Assembly (NCBI RefSeq): GCF_022900255.1
Contig: NZ_JALIRM010000022.1
Location: 1-34,815 of the forward strand
Source: Lederbergia wuyishanensis
Lineage (GTDB): Bacteria; Bacillota; Bacilli; Bacillales; Bacillaceae_C
Reading direction: 5' to 3'
Length of the DNA stretch: 34,815 nucleotides
The notes beneath the pieces are model-generated. The model worked only from the letters and a program-made list of their open reading frames with translations, made no database searches and was not told the DNA's origin. Below, one piece after another: positions 25,309 through 33,480 of this stretch (positions are counted from its first letter, which is position 1; each line of letters opens with the position of its first letter). Position numbers and translations under genes: made by a program.

Positions 25309-25503
25309 ATGCCAGATGATCAAATTGCTTCGATTGTTGCAGTTGTAACTACAAAACAAGGAAATATACAAGGTGGGGGCGCTCCCTTTTTTATTGTAGA
25401 AGATGCCGATGCTTTGCAAAAGGTTAGCTTGAGTCTTGAACGGATACTAGATGCTGCAGCTAGTGAAATAGATGAGAATACAATCGTCATTGTAGCGAGG
25501 TAA
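25309..25503 (+). CDS. Small capping-complex subunit associated with YIEGIA proteins
   Basis: A 64-residue soluble protein: SIVAVVTTKQGNIQGGGAPFFIVEDADALQKVSLSLERIL, ending TIVIVAR. It matches the short protein regularly encoded next to YIEGIA genes and labelled a capping complex subunit in genome annotation. ATG follows TAGGAG. It sits between the YIEGIA gene (16-base gap) and the molybdopterin subunit (23-base gap) in one apparent transcription unit. Biochemical function unknown. Confidence 0.75.
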   Translation: MPDDQIASIVAVVTTKQGNIQGGGAPFFIVEDADALQKVSLSLERILDAAASEIDENTIVIVAR

Positions 25504-25526
25504 ATGGTGAGAGTGGAGGATTGAAA

Positions 25527-27860
25527 ATGCACATAAATGTTGGTAAAACGGTACAAAGAATTGATGCTGTTGAAAAAGCAGCAGGGACGGTTCAGTATTT
25601 AGCTGATTCCTCCTTTCCAGGCATATTACATGCAAAACTTGTAACGAGTACACACGCACATGCGAAAATCAAATCAATTGATACGACAGAAGCTTGGAAA
25701 GTGCCGGGTGTCCGTGCGATCGTGACTGGTGAGGTGTTTCCTTATCATATAGGTCCCATTTTAGCCGATCGACCTCCATTAGCATTTGAAAAAGTTCGTT
25801 ATCACGGTGAACCATTAGCAATAATCGACGCCGATCAAGAATTTCAAGCAAAGCAGGCTGCTTTTAAAGTAAGGGTGGAGTATGAACCACTTCCTGTCGT
25901 TAACTCTGTCCAACAAGCGTTTCAAAAAGATTCTCCGCTTGTACACGAAAATTCTGGTCAATATCAAAAAATTATTAGCAATGTTTATCCCATCCAAGGT
26001 ACAAATATCGGTAGCCATATAAAAATTAGAAAAGGTGACTTTATAACTGCATGGGAAAATTGTGATGTGAAAATAACAAAACATTTTTCATTCAACCTTT
26101 CAGATCATGCAGCTATTGAAACTAGAAGTGCGAAAGTGGAGATTAATCCAGCGGGTAAGGTAATTGTTCATTCCACCACCCAATCTCCTTATACGATTAA
26201 AAAAGTGTTGAATCAATTTTTTAACGTGGCAGTTGGAAATATTATCGTCCATGCTCCATTGGTCGGAGGTGCTTTTGGCGGAAAGGGAACTGTCCAGCTT
26301 GAGCCTCTTGCATATTTGGCTTCGAAATCAGTAGGGGGGAAACTTGTAAAGCTAGACTATGAGAGAGAGGAAGATATGATTACTGCTCCATGTCACATTG
26401 GTTTTGATGCTACGGTTAAGCTTGGAGCAACTAACGATGGAAAACTTGTGGCGGGTCATTATACATACTTGATTGATAGCGGAGCTTATACCGACCAAGC
26501 GGCAGGGATTACACGAGCCGCGGCACTTGATTGTACAGGTCCTTATCATATCCCGAATGTTTGGTGTGATTCTTATTGCATGTATACAAATCATCCGTAT
26601 GGAACTTCATTTAGAGGATATGGTCATCCTGAACTCACCTTTGCGGTTGAACGAACGATGGACATGCTCGCAAAACAATTAAATATGTGTCCGATTCAGT
26701 TAAGAAAAATGAATGCGATAAAACCTGGTCATACATCTCCAACTCAAGCAGTGATTACAGCAAACAATATTGGCGATTCTGAAAAGTGCCTTGAACGTGC
26801 AAAAGAATTAATCGAATGGGATAAAGGGAGACGAATTGAAATGGATTCGGGCAAAATTCTCTCAAAAGGAATATCTCTTTTTTGGAAGACATCAACGACA
26901 GCGACGAATGCCCAATCTGGTGCTGTTATAACGTTTGAAGCGGATGGAAGTGTAAACTTAAATTGTGCTGCAATCGAATTGGGACAAGGAACTAAAACGG
27001 TTCTTGCACAAATTCTTGCTGAAAAATTAGGGATGGAAATCAATCAAATCCATGTCACGATGGAGATTAATACACAGTATGATCCTCATCAATGGCGCAC
27101 AGTTGCGAGCAGTACAACATTCCTTGCTGGAAGAGCAGTGATGTCTGCTGCCGACGATGCTATTGCTCAATTGAAAAAGACGGCGTCCATTGCTATGCAA
27201 TGTTCAATTGAAGATTTAGAGGTTGGCGGTGGCAGAGTTTATTTAAAAGCCCATCCAGAATATGGCGTCAATATTAAAGATATTGCATTAGGTTATAAAT
27301 ATCCTAATGGCCATGCTGTTGAGGGACAAGTCATTGGAACGGGAAAACATATTCAAAGAAGATTAACCCCAATGGATAAAGAAACAGGATTTGGAAAACC
27401 AGGTCCCTGGTGGTCTGTAGGTGCACAGGCAGTGGAAGTGGAGTGGGATCCAAAAGATTATACGTATAAGCTGTTAAAAGCGGTGACTGTTTTAGATGGA
27501 GGAACGATCATCAATCCAGGAACAGCTACCCAACAAATGCGGGGTGGAATGTATTTAGGTCTCAGTTTTGCAAGTAGCGAAGGCTTTATTTTTAATGAAA
27601 ATGGTATTGTTCAAAATCCTCAATTAAGAAATTATCAGATGTTAAGGTTTGGAGAACAACCTACAGAGTACTTAGTTGATTTTATCGAAACACCTTCTGC
27701 AGATGGTCCATATGGCGCGCGTGGAATAGGTGAATATGGGGTCATCGGAATGGCCGGCGCACTAGCCAACAGTCTATCAGCAGCTGCTGAAGTTGAACTG
27801 AATCAATTGCCTCTCCATCCTGAATATATTTGGAAAGCTAAGAAGGAGAATGCCACATGA
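25527..27860 (+). CDS. Molybdenum hydroxylase large subunit, xanthine dehydrogenase family (molybdopterin-binding)
   Basis: This 777-residue subunit binds the molybdopterin cofactor and performs substrate hydroxylation. Visible motifs are GGAFGGK (247-253), SFRGYGHPEL (361-370), IELGQGTKTV (483-492) and GARGIGEYGVIGMAGALANS (730-749), where Glu736 is the expected base catalyst. The residues after that Glu (YG) differ from the GEPP of classical xanthine dehydrogenases, so purine may not be the substrate. ATG 25527 follows GGAGGA; the TTG at 25521 is less likely. Its stop overlaps the FAD-subunit start (ATGA). The order large-FAD-FeS on one operon makes a complete three-subunit enzyme. Confidence 0.92.
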   Translation: MHINVGKTVQRIDAVEKAAGTVQYLADSSFPGILHAKLVTSTHAHAKIKSIDTTEAWKVPGVRAIVTGEVFPYHIGPILADRPPLAFEKVRYHGEPLAIIDADQEFQAKQAAFKVRVEYEPLPVVNSVQQAFQKDSPLVHENSGQYQKIISNVYPIQGTNIGSHIKIRKGDFITAWENCDVKITKHFSFNLSDHAAIETRSAKVEINPAGKVIVHSTTQSPYTIKKVLNQFFNVAVGNIIVHAPLVGGAFGGKGTVQLEPLAYLASKSVGGKLVKLDYEREEDMITAPCHIGFDATVKLGATNDGKLVAGHYTYLIDSGAYTDQAAGITRAAALDCTGPYHIPNVWCDSYCMYTNHPYGTSFRGYGHPELTFAVERTMDMLAKQLNMCPIQLRKMNAIKPGHTSPTQAVITANNIGDSEKCLERAKELIEWDKGRRIEMDSGKILSKGISLFWKTSTTATNAQSGAVITFEADGSVNLNCAAIELGQGTKTVLAQILAEKLGMEINQIHVTMEINTQYDPHQWRTVASSTTFLAGRAVMSAADDAIAQLKKTASIAMQCSIEDLEVGGGRVYLKAHPEYGVNIKDIALGYKYPNGHAVEGQVIGTGKHIQRRLTPMDKETGFGKPGPWWSVGAQAVEVEWDPKDYTYKLLKAVTVLDGGTIINPGTATQQMRGGMYLGLSFASSEGFIFNENGIVQNPQLRNYQMLRFGEQPTEYLVDFIETPSADGPYGARGIGEYGVIGMAGALANSLSAAAEVELNQLPLHPEYIWKAKKENAT

Positions 27861-28693
27861 TCCCATTCGATTTTGACTATTACAAACCAACAAAAATCGA
27901 AGAGGCATTACAAATATATGAAAATGTTAAGAGCCAAAACAAGAAACCAATGTATTATTCTGGGGGAACTGAATTTATAACATTTGCGAGAATCAATAAA
28001 GTTTATGCAGATGCTGTCATTGACTTAAAAGGAATCCCCGATTGTCATGCATTGGAAGAACATGATGATCAACTCATCATAGGGTCGGCTGTTTCTTTAA
28101 ATAAGATTGCTGATTCCAATGTTTTTCCATTATTAGGACGAAAGGTGAAGGATATTGCCGATCACACCTCACGAAATAAAATTACGATTGGCGGAAACAT
28201 TAACAGTCAATTGATATATAAAGAAGGAATACTCCCACTTCTATTATCAGAAGCGAAGGTGAAGGTTGCAGGAAAAGGAGGAGTACAGGTTCTTCCGTTA
28301 AATGAAATGTTTAATATGAATCTGCAGCTGGAACAAGAGCAATTTATAATACAAATTCTCATTGAAAAGTCTTATACAGAGTATCCTTTTTTTACGTTAA
28401 AAAAGACGAAATTTTCACAGGTTGGATATCCAGTCGTTTCAATAGCAGCGATAATAAAAGACAATCAAATTCGTCTTGCTTTTAGCGGAGTTTGTCATTA
28501 TCCTTTCCGATCTGAGAGAATGGAAAAAGTATTGAATGATCCCTCTTTGACATTAACGGAAAGGGTTGAGCAGGCTTTAAGCGGGCTGCCAGACACAATT
28601 ATTAATGATATTCAGGCATCAGCGGAGTATCGGGAATTTGTATTAAAAAGTGCTCTGTTGGAAACTTTGGAAACATTGGAGCTGAAAAAATGA
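27857..28693 (+). CDS. Molybdenum hydroxylase FAD-binding subunit (CoxM/XdhB family)
   Basis: This 278-residue protein carries the two FAD-binding motifs of the family: YYSGGTEFITFAR (GGTEF at 36-40, normally AGGTD) and ITIGGNINSQ (IGGN 111-114). The C-terminal region from about 170 forms the CO-dehydrogenase flavoprotein C domain (FFTLKKTKFSQVGYPVVSIAAI). It passes electrons from the Fe-S subunit to the final acceptor. The C-terminal cofactor-loop region is ordinary in length. It overlaps the neighbours on both sides by four bases, which indicates translational coupling. Confidence 0.9.
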   Translation: MIPFDFDYYKPTKIEEALQIYENVKSQNKKPMYYSGGTEFITFARINKVYADAVIDLKGIPDCHALEEHDDQLIIGSAVSLNKIADSNVFPLLGRKVKDIADHTSRNKITIGGNINSQLIYKEGILPLLLSEAKVKVAGKGGVQVLPLNEMFNMNLQLEQEQFIIQILIEKSYTEYPFFTLKKTKFSQVGYPVVSIAAIIKDNQIRLAFSGVCHYPFRSERMEKVLNDPSLTLTERVEQALSGLPDTIINDIQASAEYREFVLKSALLETLETLELKK

Positions 28694-29181
28694 TGGAAGG
28701 ATTATCAAAGGCATTCGTTCAACTTCATATAAACGGAGAAATTCGTGAGGTAGCTATCCGTTCTGCAGACACTCTACTACAAACGCTGCGTAATGAGTTT
28801 GGTTTAAATGGGGCAAAGCGTGCTTGTGAGAATGGAGATTGTGGCGCATGTACAGTGTTGGTTAATGGTGAACCTATGCATTCTTGCCTTACGTTATCAA
28901 TCGAAAATACGGATAAAATGATTACAACAATTGAAGGTTTAATGGGTTCGCCAATCCAAAGGGCTTTCGTAGAAAATTGGGCAATTCAATGTGGCTTTTG
29001 TACACCCGGTTTTATCGTGAATTGTCAGGGGCTTATGAATAAGCATCCTGATGCAGATGAAGCGACGATTGAAGAGTGGATGCAATCTAATTTATGCAGG
29101 TGTACAGGCTATGCGGAAATAAAGGCAGCGATTATTACGGCATTATTAGAGGGAAGAAAACAAAATGGGGAAGTCTCATGA
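28690..29181 (+). CDS. Molybdenum hydroxylase [2Fe-2S] subunit (CoxS/XdhC-electron-transfer type)
   Basis: This 163-residue protein carries both clusters. The plant-ferredoxin-type N-terminal site has Cys46, Cys51, Cys54 and Cys66 (in CENGDCGACTVLVNG and SCLTL). The helical C-terminal site has Cys101, Cys104, Cys136 and Cys138 (CGFCTPG and NLCRCTGY). All eight ligands are present, so electron transfer from the molybdenum site to FAD should be intact. ATG 28690 overlaps the FAD-subunit stop; a second ATG follows at once. Its stop codon lies in the terminator hairpin that ends the operon. Confidence 0.94.
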   Translation: MMEGLSKAFVQLHINGEIREVAIRSADTLLQTLRNEFGLNGAKRACENGDCGACTVLVNGEPMHSCLTLSIENTDKMITTIEGLMGSPIQRAFVENWAIQCGFCTPGFIVNCQGLMNKHPDADEATIEEWMQSNLCRCTGYAEIKAAIITALLEGRKQNGEVS

Positions 29182-29199
29182 TTTGAGACACCCCATTTT
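29162..29199. terminator. Bidirectional terminator between hydroxylase operon and Gln-rich gene
   Basis: Two stacked stems, AAAATGGGG with CCCCATTTT and GTCTCA with TGAGAC, leave a 5-base loop and small bulges. The hairpin includes the [2Fe-2S] gene stop codon and lies 5 bases from the end of the opposite gene. T runs are present on the minus strand. Confidence 0.8.
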
Positions 29200-29203
29200 C
29201 AAA

Positions 29204-29593
29204 TTAATCCTTTTTGAAGCTCTGATTACCACTGTTAAGTGATTCAATTAGCTGTAATGTTTGTGCTACCTGTTCAATTTGTTGCTGTACTTGTTCAAGC
29301 TGTTGTTGTTCTGCAGTAGTTGATTGTGTGGCAGCTATTCCTTGCATTTGATTTAGCTGTTGGGTCGCTTGCTGTAACTGTTGCTGTGCTTGCTGCAAGG
29401 ACTGAACATCAACCATAGATGAATTTTGCTGAATCGTTTGCCCTGCCTGCTGCATCGCTTGGAAAGCCTGTTTCTTTTGGTTTTGAAATTGCTGCTCCAT
29501 TTGTGCTTGATTTTGCAAATTATTCTGCTGTTGCTGTTGTATTTGTTGTTCTTGGAAGCTTTGTCCTTGCTGCTGTTGTTGATTATTCGTCAT
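29204..29593 (-). CDS. Glutamine-rich low-complexity protein, unrecognised
   Basis: This 129-residue protein has 52 glutamines (about 40%), with runs of five at residues 5-9 and 18-22 and the spaced pattern LQQAQQQLQQATQQLNQMQ in the centre. There is no Cys, Trp, Tyr, Pro or His and no signal peptide. The sequence can form long amphipathic helix or coiled coil, with a lysine-bearing KKQAF and a final SFKKD. ATG at 29593 follows GAAGGG, so it is likely a real gene. I do not recognise the family. Glutamine with terminal lysines would suit a transglutaminase-crosslinked spore coat protein, but this is speculation. Confidence 0.75.
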   Translation of the reverse strand: MTNNQQQQQGQSFQEQQIQQQQQNNLQNQAQMEQQFQNQKKQAFQAMQQAGQTIQQNSSMVDVQSLQQAQQQLQQATQQLNQMQGIAATQSTTAEQQQLEQVQQQIEQVAQTLQLIESLNSGNQSFKKD

Positions 29594-29810
29594 GACGATT
29601 CCCTTCTAAAAAAATTTAGGGTCTGATAAAGCCCGCCATCTATAGTGTTCTTATATTTGCTCTTTTTTATCCGAATTCAACACAGCTTTTACCAAATTCC
29701 TTATTTCTTGATAGCTTCAGGGTGTCGGTAAAAATAGAGATCCACCCAATATCGTCCTGTGTTTCATTTAAAGGAATAATTTGACAGCCTCTCTAAAAGG
29801 CAAAGCAAAA

Positions 29811-29834
29811 AAAGACGACCGTGCAGTCGTCTTT
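29811..29834 (-). terminator. Terminator of the CstA family gene
   Basis: AAAGACGAC and GTCGTCTTT pair over 9 bases around a 6-base loop and run into a T7 tract on the minus strand, 35 bases past the stop codon. Confidence 0.88.
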
Positions 29835-29868
29835 GTGAATTACATTGAAGTACAAGGCATCCGCTGGA

Positions 29869-31326
29869 TTAAGATGCTTTACCTAATCCATCATCAAGGA
29901 CAATCGGTTTTATTCCTTTTTGAGCGGCATCGAGTTTTACTCTTAATCCCATAAAGAATGCTGCAATAATGACGACGGTTATCACGCTTGCTACAATGTA
30001 AGAAATATTCATTGGGAGGTTAAATCCAATCTTTGCGTTTAAGATAAACGTGAATGTGGTCATCGTTATAAATACAGCAGGAATTGCGGCAATCCAATAA
30101 TTTTTCTTTTGCAATGCTAGATACATAGCACATATCCACAATGCAATCATTGCTGTTGTTTGATTTGCCCATGCAAAATATCTCCAAAGAATATTAAAAT
30201 CCATTTGAGTAAGAATGACCGAAATTACAAACATTGGGAGAGCAATCCATAAGCGATTTCCAAATTTCTTTTGAGCTAACCCAATATAATCAGCAATGAT
30301 CATACGTGCACTTCTGAATGCAGTATCACCAGAAGTGATTGGTAGAACGATAACTCCAAGAACTGCAATCGTACCAAATACAGCACCGAGTGTAGTAACG
30401 GAAACCTCTTTAACAATTCCAGCAGGACCTACTTCAGTAAGCAATTGGTTCAATGAAGTACCATCGAAAATGGACATTGCTGCAGCTGCCCAAATCATCG
30501 CAATAATGGCTTCAGCAATCATCATTCCATAGAAAATATAGCGTCCTTGTGATTCATTTTGTGTTGTACGTGAAATAATTGGTGATTGTGTGGCGTGGAA
30601 TCCAGATAGAGCACCACAAGCAATCGTAATGAAAAGAATAGGGAATATTGGTAGATTATTAGGATGCATATTTGTAAAGCTTAGCTCTGGAATATGGTGT
30701 CCTTGGAAAATAAGTGCTCCACCAATTCCAACGGCACTAATCAATAAAATTAATCCAAGAATCGGATAGATTTTTCCAATGATTTTATCAATAGGAAGTA
30801 ATGTAGCTAATAAATAATATACGAAGATAATGGCGACCCAAACGCCTACTGACATCCATCCTTTTGTTAAATCTCCGAGTAGATCTGCAGGTGCAGTAAC
30901 AAACACGGTTCCGACAAGAATGAGAAGTAGAATGGAGAATGCATTAACCACATGTTTAAAAGCCTTTCCAAGAAACATGCCGGCAAGTTCAGGTAAATGA
31001 GCTCCACGATTTCTTAATGAAATCATACCTGTTAAATAGTCATGCACCGCACCTGCAAAAATGGCACCAAACACAATCCATAAAAACGCAACAGGTCCGT
31101 ATAATGCCCCCATTATAGGTCCAAAAATTGGACCAACTCCGGCAATATTTAGTAATTGAATGAGAGAGTTGCGCTGTTTGCCCATTGGGACATAATCGAG
31201 GCCATCTGCAAGCGTATAAGCTGGAGTTTTGCGATTTTCTTTTACTCCAAAAACCTTTTCAACATACTTTCCATACGTGAAATAACTTACAACTAACAAA
31301 ATAATTGCAGCAAAAAAAGTGATCAT
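29869..31326 (-). CDS. cstA: CstA family transporter (carbon starvation protein, pyruvate/peptide type)
   Basis: This 485-residue polytopic protein has the CstA N-terminal domain: KTPAYTLADGLDYVPMGKQ, then LIQLLNIAGVGPIFGPIMGALYGPVAFLWIVFG and the DYLTGMISLRNRG motif. About twelve hydrophobic segments follow. It is shorter than the nearly 600-residue B. subtilis CstA, in line with the compact form common in Firmicutes; the extra C-terminal part of the long form is missing. CstA relatives import peptides or pyruvate under carbon limitation. ATG follows AGGAGGC. No CstA-linked sensor pair (YpdAB/BtsSR) lies nearby. It is divergent from the iron operon. Confidence 0.86.
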   Translation of the reverse strand: MITFFAAIILLVVSYFTYGKYVEKVFGVKENRKTPAYTLADGLDYVPMGKQRNSLIQLLNIAGVGPIFGPIMGALYGPVAFLWIVFGAIFAGAVHDYLTGMISLRNRGAHLPELAGMFLGKAFKHVVNAFSILLLILVGTVFVTAPADLLGDLTKGWMSVGVWVAIIFVYYLLATLLPIDKIIGKIYPILGLILLISAVGIGGALIFQGHHIPELSFTNMHPNNLPIFPILFITIACGALSGFHATQSPIISRTTQNESQGRYIFYGMMIAEAIIAMIWAAAAMSIFDGTSLNQLLTEVGPAGIVKEVSVTTLGAVFGTIAVLGVIVLPITSGDTAFRSARMIIADYIGLAQKKFGNRLWIALPMFVISVILTQMDFNILWRYFAWANQTTAMIALWICAMYLALQKKNYWIAAIPAVFITMTTFTFILNAKIGFNLPMNISYIVASVITVVIIAAFFMGLRVKLDAAQKGIKPIVLDDGLGKAS

Positions 31327-31429
31327 GTACTTGCCTCCTAATCATTAATGAATGCGCTTTCATTCTATCACAACGAGCCTATTTTGAATAGAGTATTATG
31401 TTGGAAAATATTCATAATTTGTCGATGAT

Positions 31430-31444
31430 TGATAATGATTATCA
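31430..31444. promoter_or_regulatory. Fur box 1
   Basis: TGATAATGATTATCA matches the classical 7-1-7 Fur site TGATAATnATTATCA at every defined position. It ends eight bases before the -35 box of the iron operon. Confidence 0.93.
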
Positions 31445-31452
31445 TTTATAAG

Positions 31453-31480
31453 TTGACTTGAAAAACACTAGTGCTATAAT
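31453..31480 (+). promoter_or_regulatory. Sigma-A promoter of the ferric-siderophore ABC operon
   Basis: TTGACT (31453-31458), a 16-base spacer and TATAAT (31475-31480) form a near-consensus promoter between the two Fur boxes. Confidence 0.82.
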
Positions 31481-31494
31481 GAATTTGACGTTAC

Positions 31495-31509
31495 TGATAA
31501 TCATTTTCA
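31495..31509. promoter_or_regulatory. Fur box 2, downstream of the promoter
   Basis: TGATAATCATTTTCA departs from the 7-1-7 Fur consensus at one defined position. It starts 14 bases after the -10 box, so bound Fur would cover the early transcribed region. Confidence 0.8.
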
Positions 31510-31586
31510 ATTAAAGTTATAATAATACGAGTCTTTTTTCCTAAGTGTAAAACATTCAATCTACTATTTTTATGGAGTTATTTTCT

Positions 31587-32537
31587 ATGAAAACAAAATA
31601 CTTAATTATTGCTTTAATATTGGCATCTATACTTTCTTTATTTGTTGGAGTCAGCAATATAACTCCTCTTGATCTGCTTGATTTTCAATCGGAGGAAACG
31701 CAAATTTTTCTAATAAGTCGCTTGCCGAGACTAATGGCTATTATCCTAGCAGGTTCTGGAATGAGTATCGCAGGACTAATCATGCAGCAGCTTAGCAGAA
31801 ATAAATTTGTATCGCCTACGACGGCGGGAACGCTAGATGCAACACGTCTTGGAATTCTTGTGTCCATGCTTTTATTTGCAAATGCCTCGACGCTGGAAAA
31901 AATGCTTGTCGCATTTGCATTCGCACTCGGTGGTACTTTACTTTTTATGCAAATATTGGACAGAATCAAGTTTAGAGATGCGATTTTTATTCCGCTTGTT
32001 GGTTTAATGTTTGGAAATATATTGTCCTCTATTACTACGTTCTTTGCATATCGTGCTGACATTATTCAAAATATGTCCGCCTGGCTTCAGGGGGATTTTT
32101 CGATGATTATGAAAGGGCGATATGAGCTCCTATATATTAGTATTCCTGTTCTAATCATTGCTTACCTATATGCAAATCGATTTACGGTAGCAGGGATGGG
32201 GGAGGATTTCTCCAAAAATTTAGGACTTGCTTATAAGCGAGTGGTTAATATCGGTTTAATTCTTGTAGCCCTCATTACAGCAACAGTTGTACTGACAGTC
32301 GGGATGATTCCATTCTTAGGTTTGATTATCCCTAATATAGTCTCGATTGCAAAAGGGGACCATTTGCAAAAGACATTGCCGCATACTGCACTTTTAGGCG
32401 CAACTTTCTTACTCGTATGCGATATTTTGGGCCGCGTGCTTATTTATCCTTACGAAATTTCCATCAGCTTAATGGTGGGAGTAATCGGAAGCGGTATTTT
32501 CCTATATTTACTGTTCCGGAGGAAAGCATATGCGTAA
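31587..32537 (+). CDS. yclN: Iron-siderophore ABC transporter permease (YclN/FpbN type)
   Basis: This 316-residue FecCD-family permease has nine or ten hydrophobic segments, SRLPRLMAIILAGSGMSIAGLIMQQLSRNKFVSPTTAGTLDA near the N-terminus and GMIPFLGLIIPNIVSIAKGDH (the EAA-like coupling region) near the C-terminus. The KFVSPTTAGT wording and operon order point to B. subtilis YclN, half of the petrobactin channel. The longest frame begins at 31572, but ATG 31587 lies nine bases after TGGAG and is chosen. It is the first gene of the operon behind two Fur boxes, and it ends inside yclO. The siderophore is inferred from homology. Confidence 0.9.
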   Translation: MKTKYLIIALILASILSLFVGVSNITPLDLLDFQSEETQIFLISRLPRLMAIILAGSGMSIAGLIMQQLSRNKFVSPTTAGTLDATRLGILVSMLLFANASTLEKMLVAFAFALGGTLLFMQILDRIKFRDAIFIPLVGLMFGNILSSITTFFAYRADIIQNMSAWLQGDFSMIMKGRYELLYISIPVLIIAYLYANRFTVAGMGEDFSKNLGLAYKRVVNIGLILVALITATVVLTVGMIPFLGLIIPNIVSIAKGDHLQKTLPHTALLGATFLLVCDILGRVLIYPYEISISLMVGVIGSGIFLYLLFRRKAYA

Positions 32538-33480
32538 TTCTATGAAAGTTACAATTTTAGCAGTAGTTGCAGTTGGCTGTATTGGCCTATATCTGTTTCA
32601 TCAATTAAATGGAAGTTTTGACTACGCCTTGCCAAGAAGAGGAATTAAAGTACTCGCAATGATTTTGACGGGGCTAGCTATTTCTTATGCAACGGTCGTA
32701 TTTCAGACGATTACTCATAATCGGATTTTAACGCCGAGTATCATGGGACTTGATTCGCTTTATTTGCTTATTCAAACATTTGCGATTTTCTTTTTGGGTT
32801 CCAATCATATTACCGTTGTGAATAAACAAGTTAATTTTATTTTATCCGTACTGGCTATGGTTGTTTTTGCATTGCTCATTTACCAATTTTTATTTAAAAA
32901 AGGGCAGCGTCCAATTTATTTCTTATTATTGGTTGGAATTATAGTCGGAACTTTTTTCCAAAGCATTTCAACGTTTTTGCAAGTGTTAATTGATCCAAAT
33001 GAATTTCAAATTGTACAAGACAAGATGTTTGCTAGTTTTAATAATGTAAACGGGGACCTTGTGTGGCTATCTTTACTTGTAATTGGAATCGTGATTCTAA
33101 TTGGGTGGAGATCGAATCCTTACCTAGATGTATTGTCTTTAGGAAGGGAAACGGCCATTAATCTTGGAGTTTCTTACGATAAAATTGTAAAGCAAATGCT
33201 TGTCATTTCTGCTATTTTGATTGCGGTTTCTACGGCACTCGTAGGACCAATTACCTTTTTCGGTTTAATTGTAGCCAATTTATCCTATCAATTTTTCAAA
33301 ACGTATAAACATAGCATTTTAATTGGTGGGGCAGCCCTTATGAGTGTCATTGCACTCGTTGGAGGACAGTGGGTTGTGGAGAGAATATTTACGTTTTCCA
33401 CAACGCTAAGTGTGATTATTAATTTCATAGGCGGAGTGTACTTTATATATTTATTGCTAAGGGAGAGTCGATCCACATGA
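32530..33480 (+). CDS. yclO: Iron-siderophore ABC transporter permease (YclO/FpbO type)
   Basis: This 316-residue second FecCD permease includes ALPRRGIKVLAMILTGLAISYATVVFQTITHNRILTPSIMGLDSLYLLIQTF and GPITFFGLIVANLSYQFFKTYKH as the coupling segment. It pairs with the product of the previous gene to make a heterodimeric channel, as in B. subtilis YclNO. ATG 32530 follows GGAGGAAAG and overlaps yclN by eight bases. The stop overlaps the ATPase start by four bases. Hydrophobic segments are evenly spread; no truncation is seen. Confidence 0.9.
   Translation: MRNSMKVTILAVVAVGCIGLYLFHQLNGSFDYALPRRGIKVLAMILTGLAISYATVVFQTITHNRILTPSIMGLDSLYLLIQTFAIFFLGSNHITVVNKQVNFILSVLAMVVFALLIYQFLFKKGQRPIYFLLLVGIIVGTFFQSISTFLQVLIDPNEFQIVQDKMFASFNNVNGDLVWLSLLVIGIVILIGWRSNPYLDVLSLGRETAINLGVSYDKIVKQMLVISAILIAVSTALVGPITFFGLIVANLSYQFFKTYKHSILIGGAALMSVIALVGGQWVVERIFTFSTTLSVIINFIGGVYFIYLLLRESRST

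Noticed and set aside
25521-25526. TTG start two codons earlier for the molybdopterin subunit
   Set aside because: GGAGGA would touch it directly; ATG at 25527 has proper spacing.
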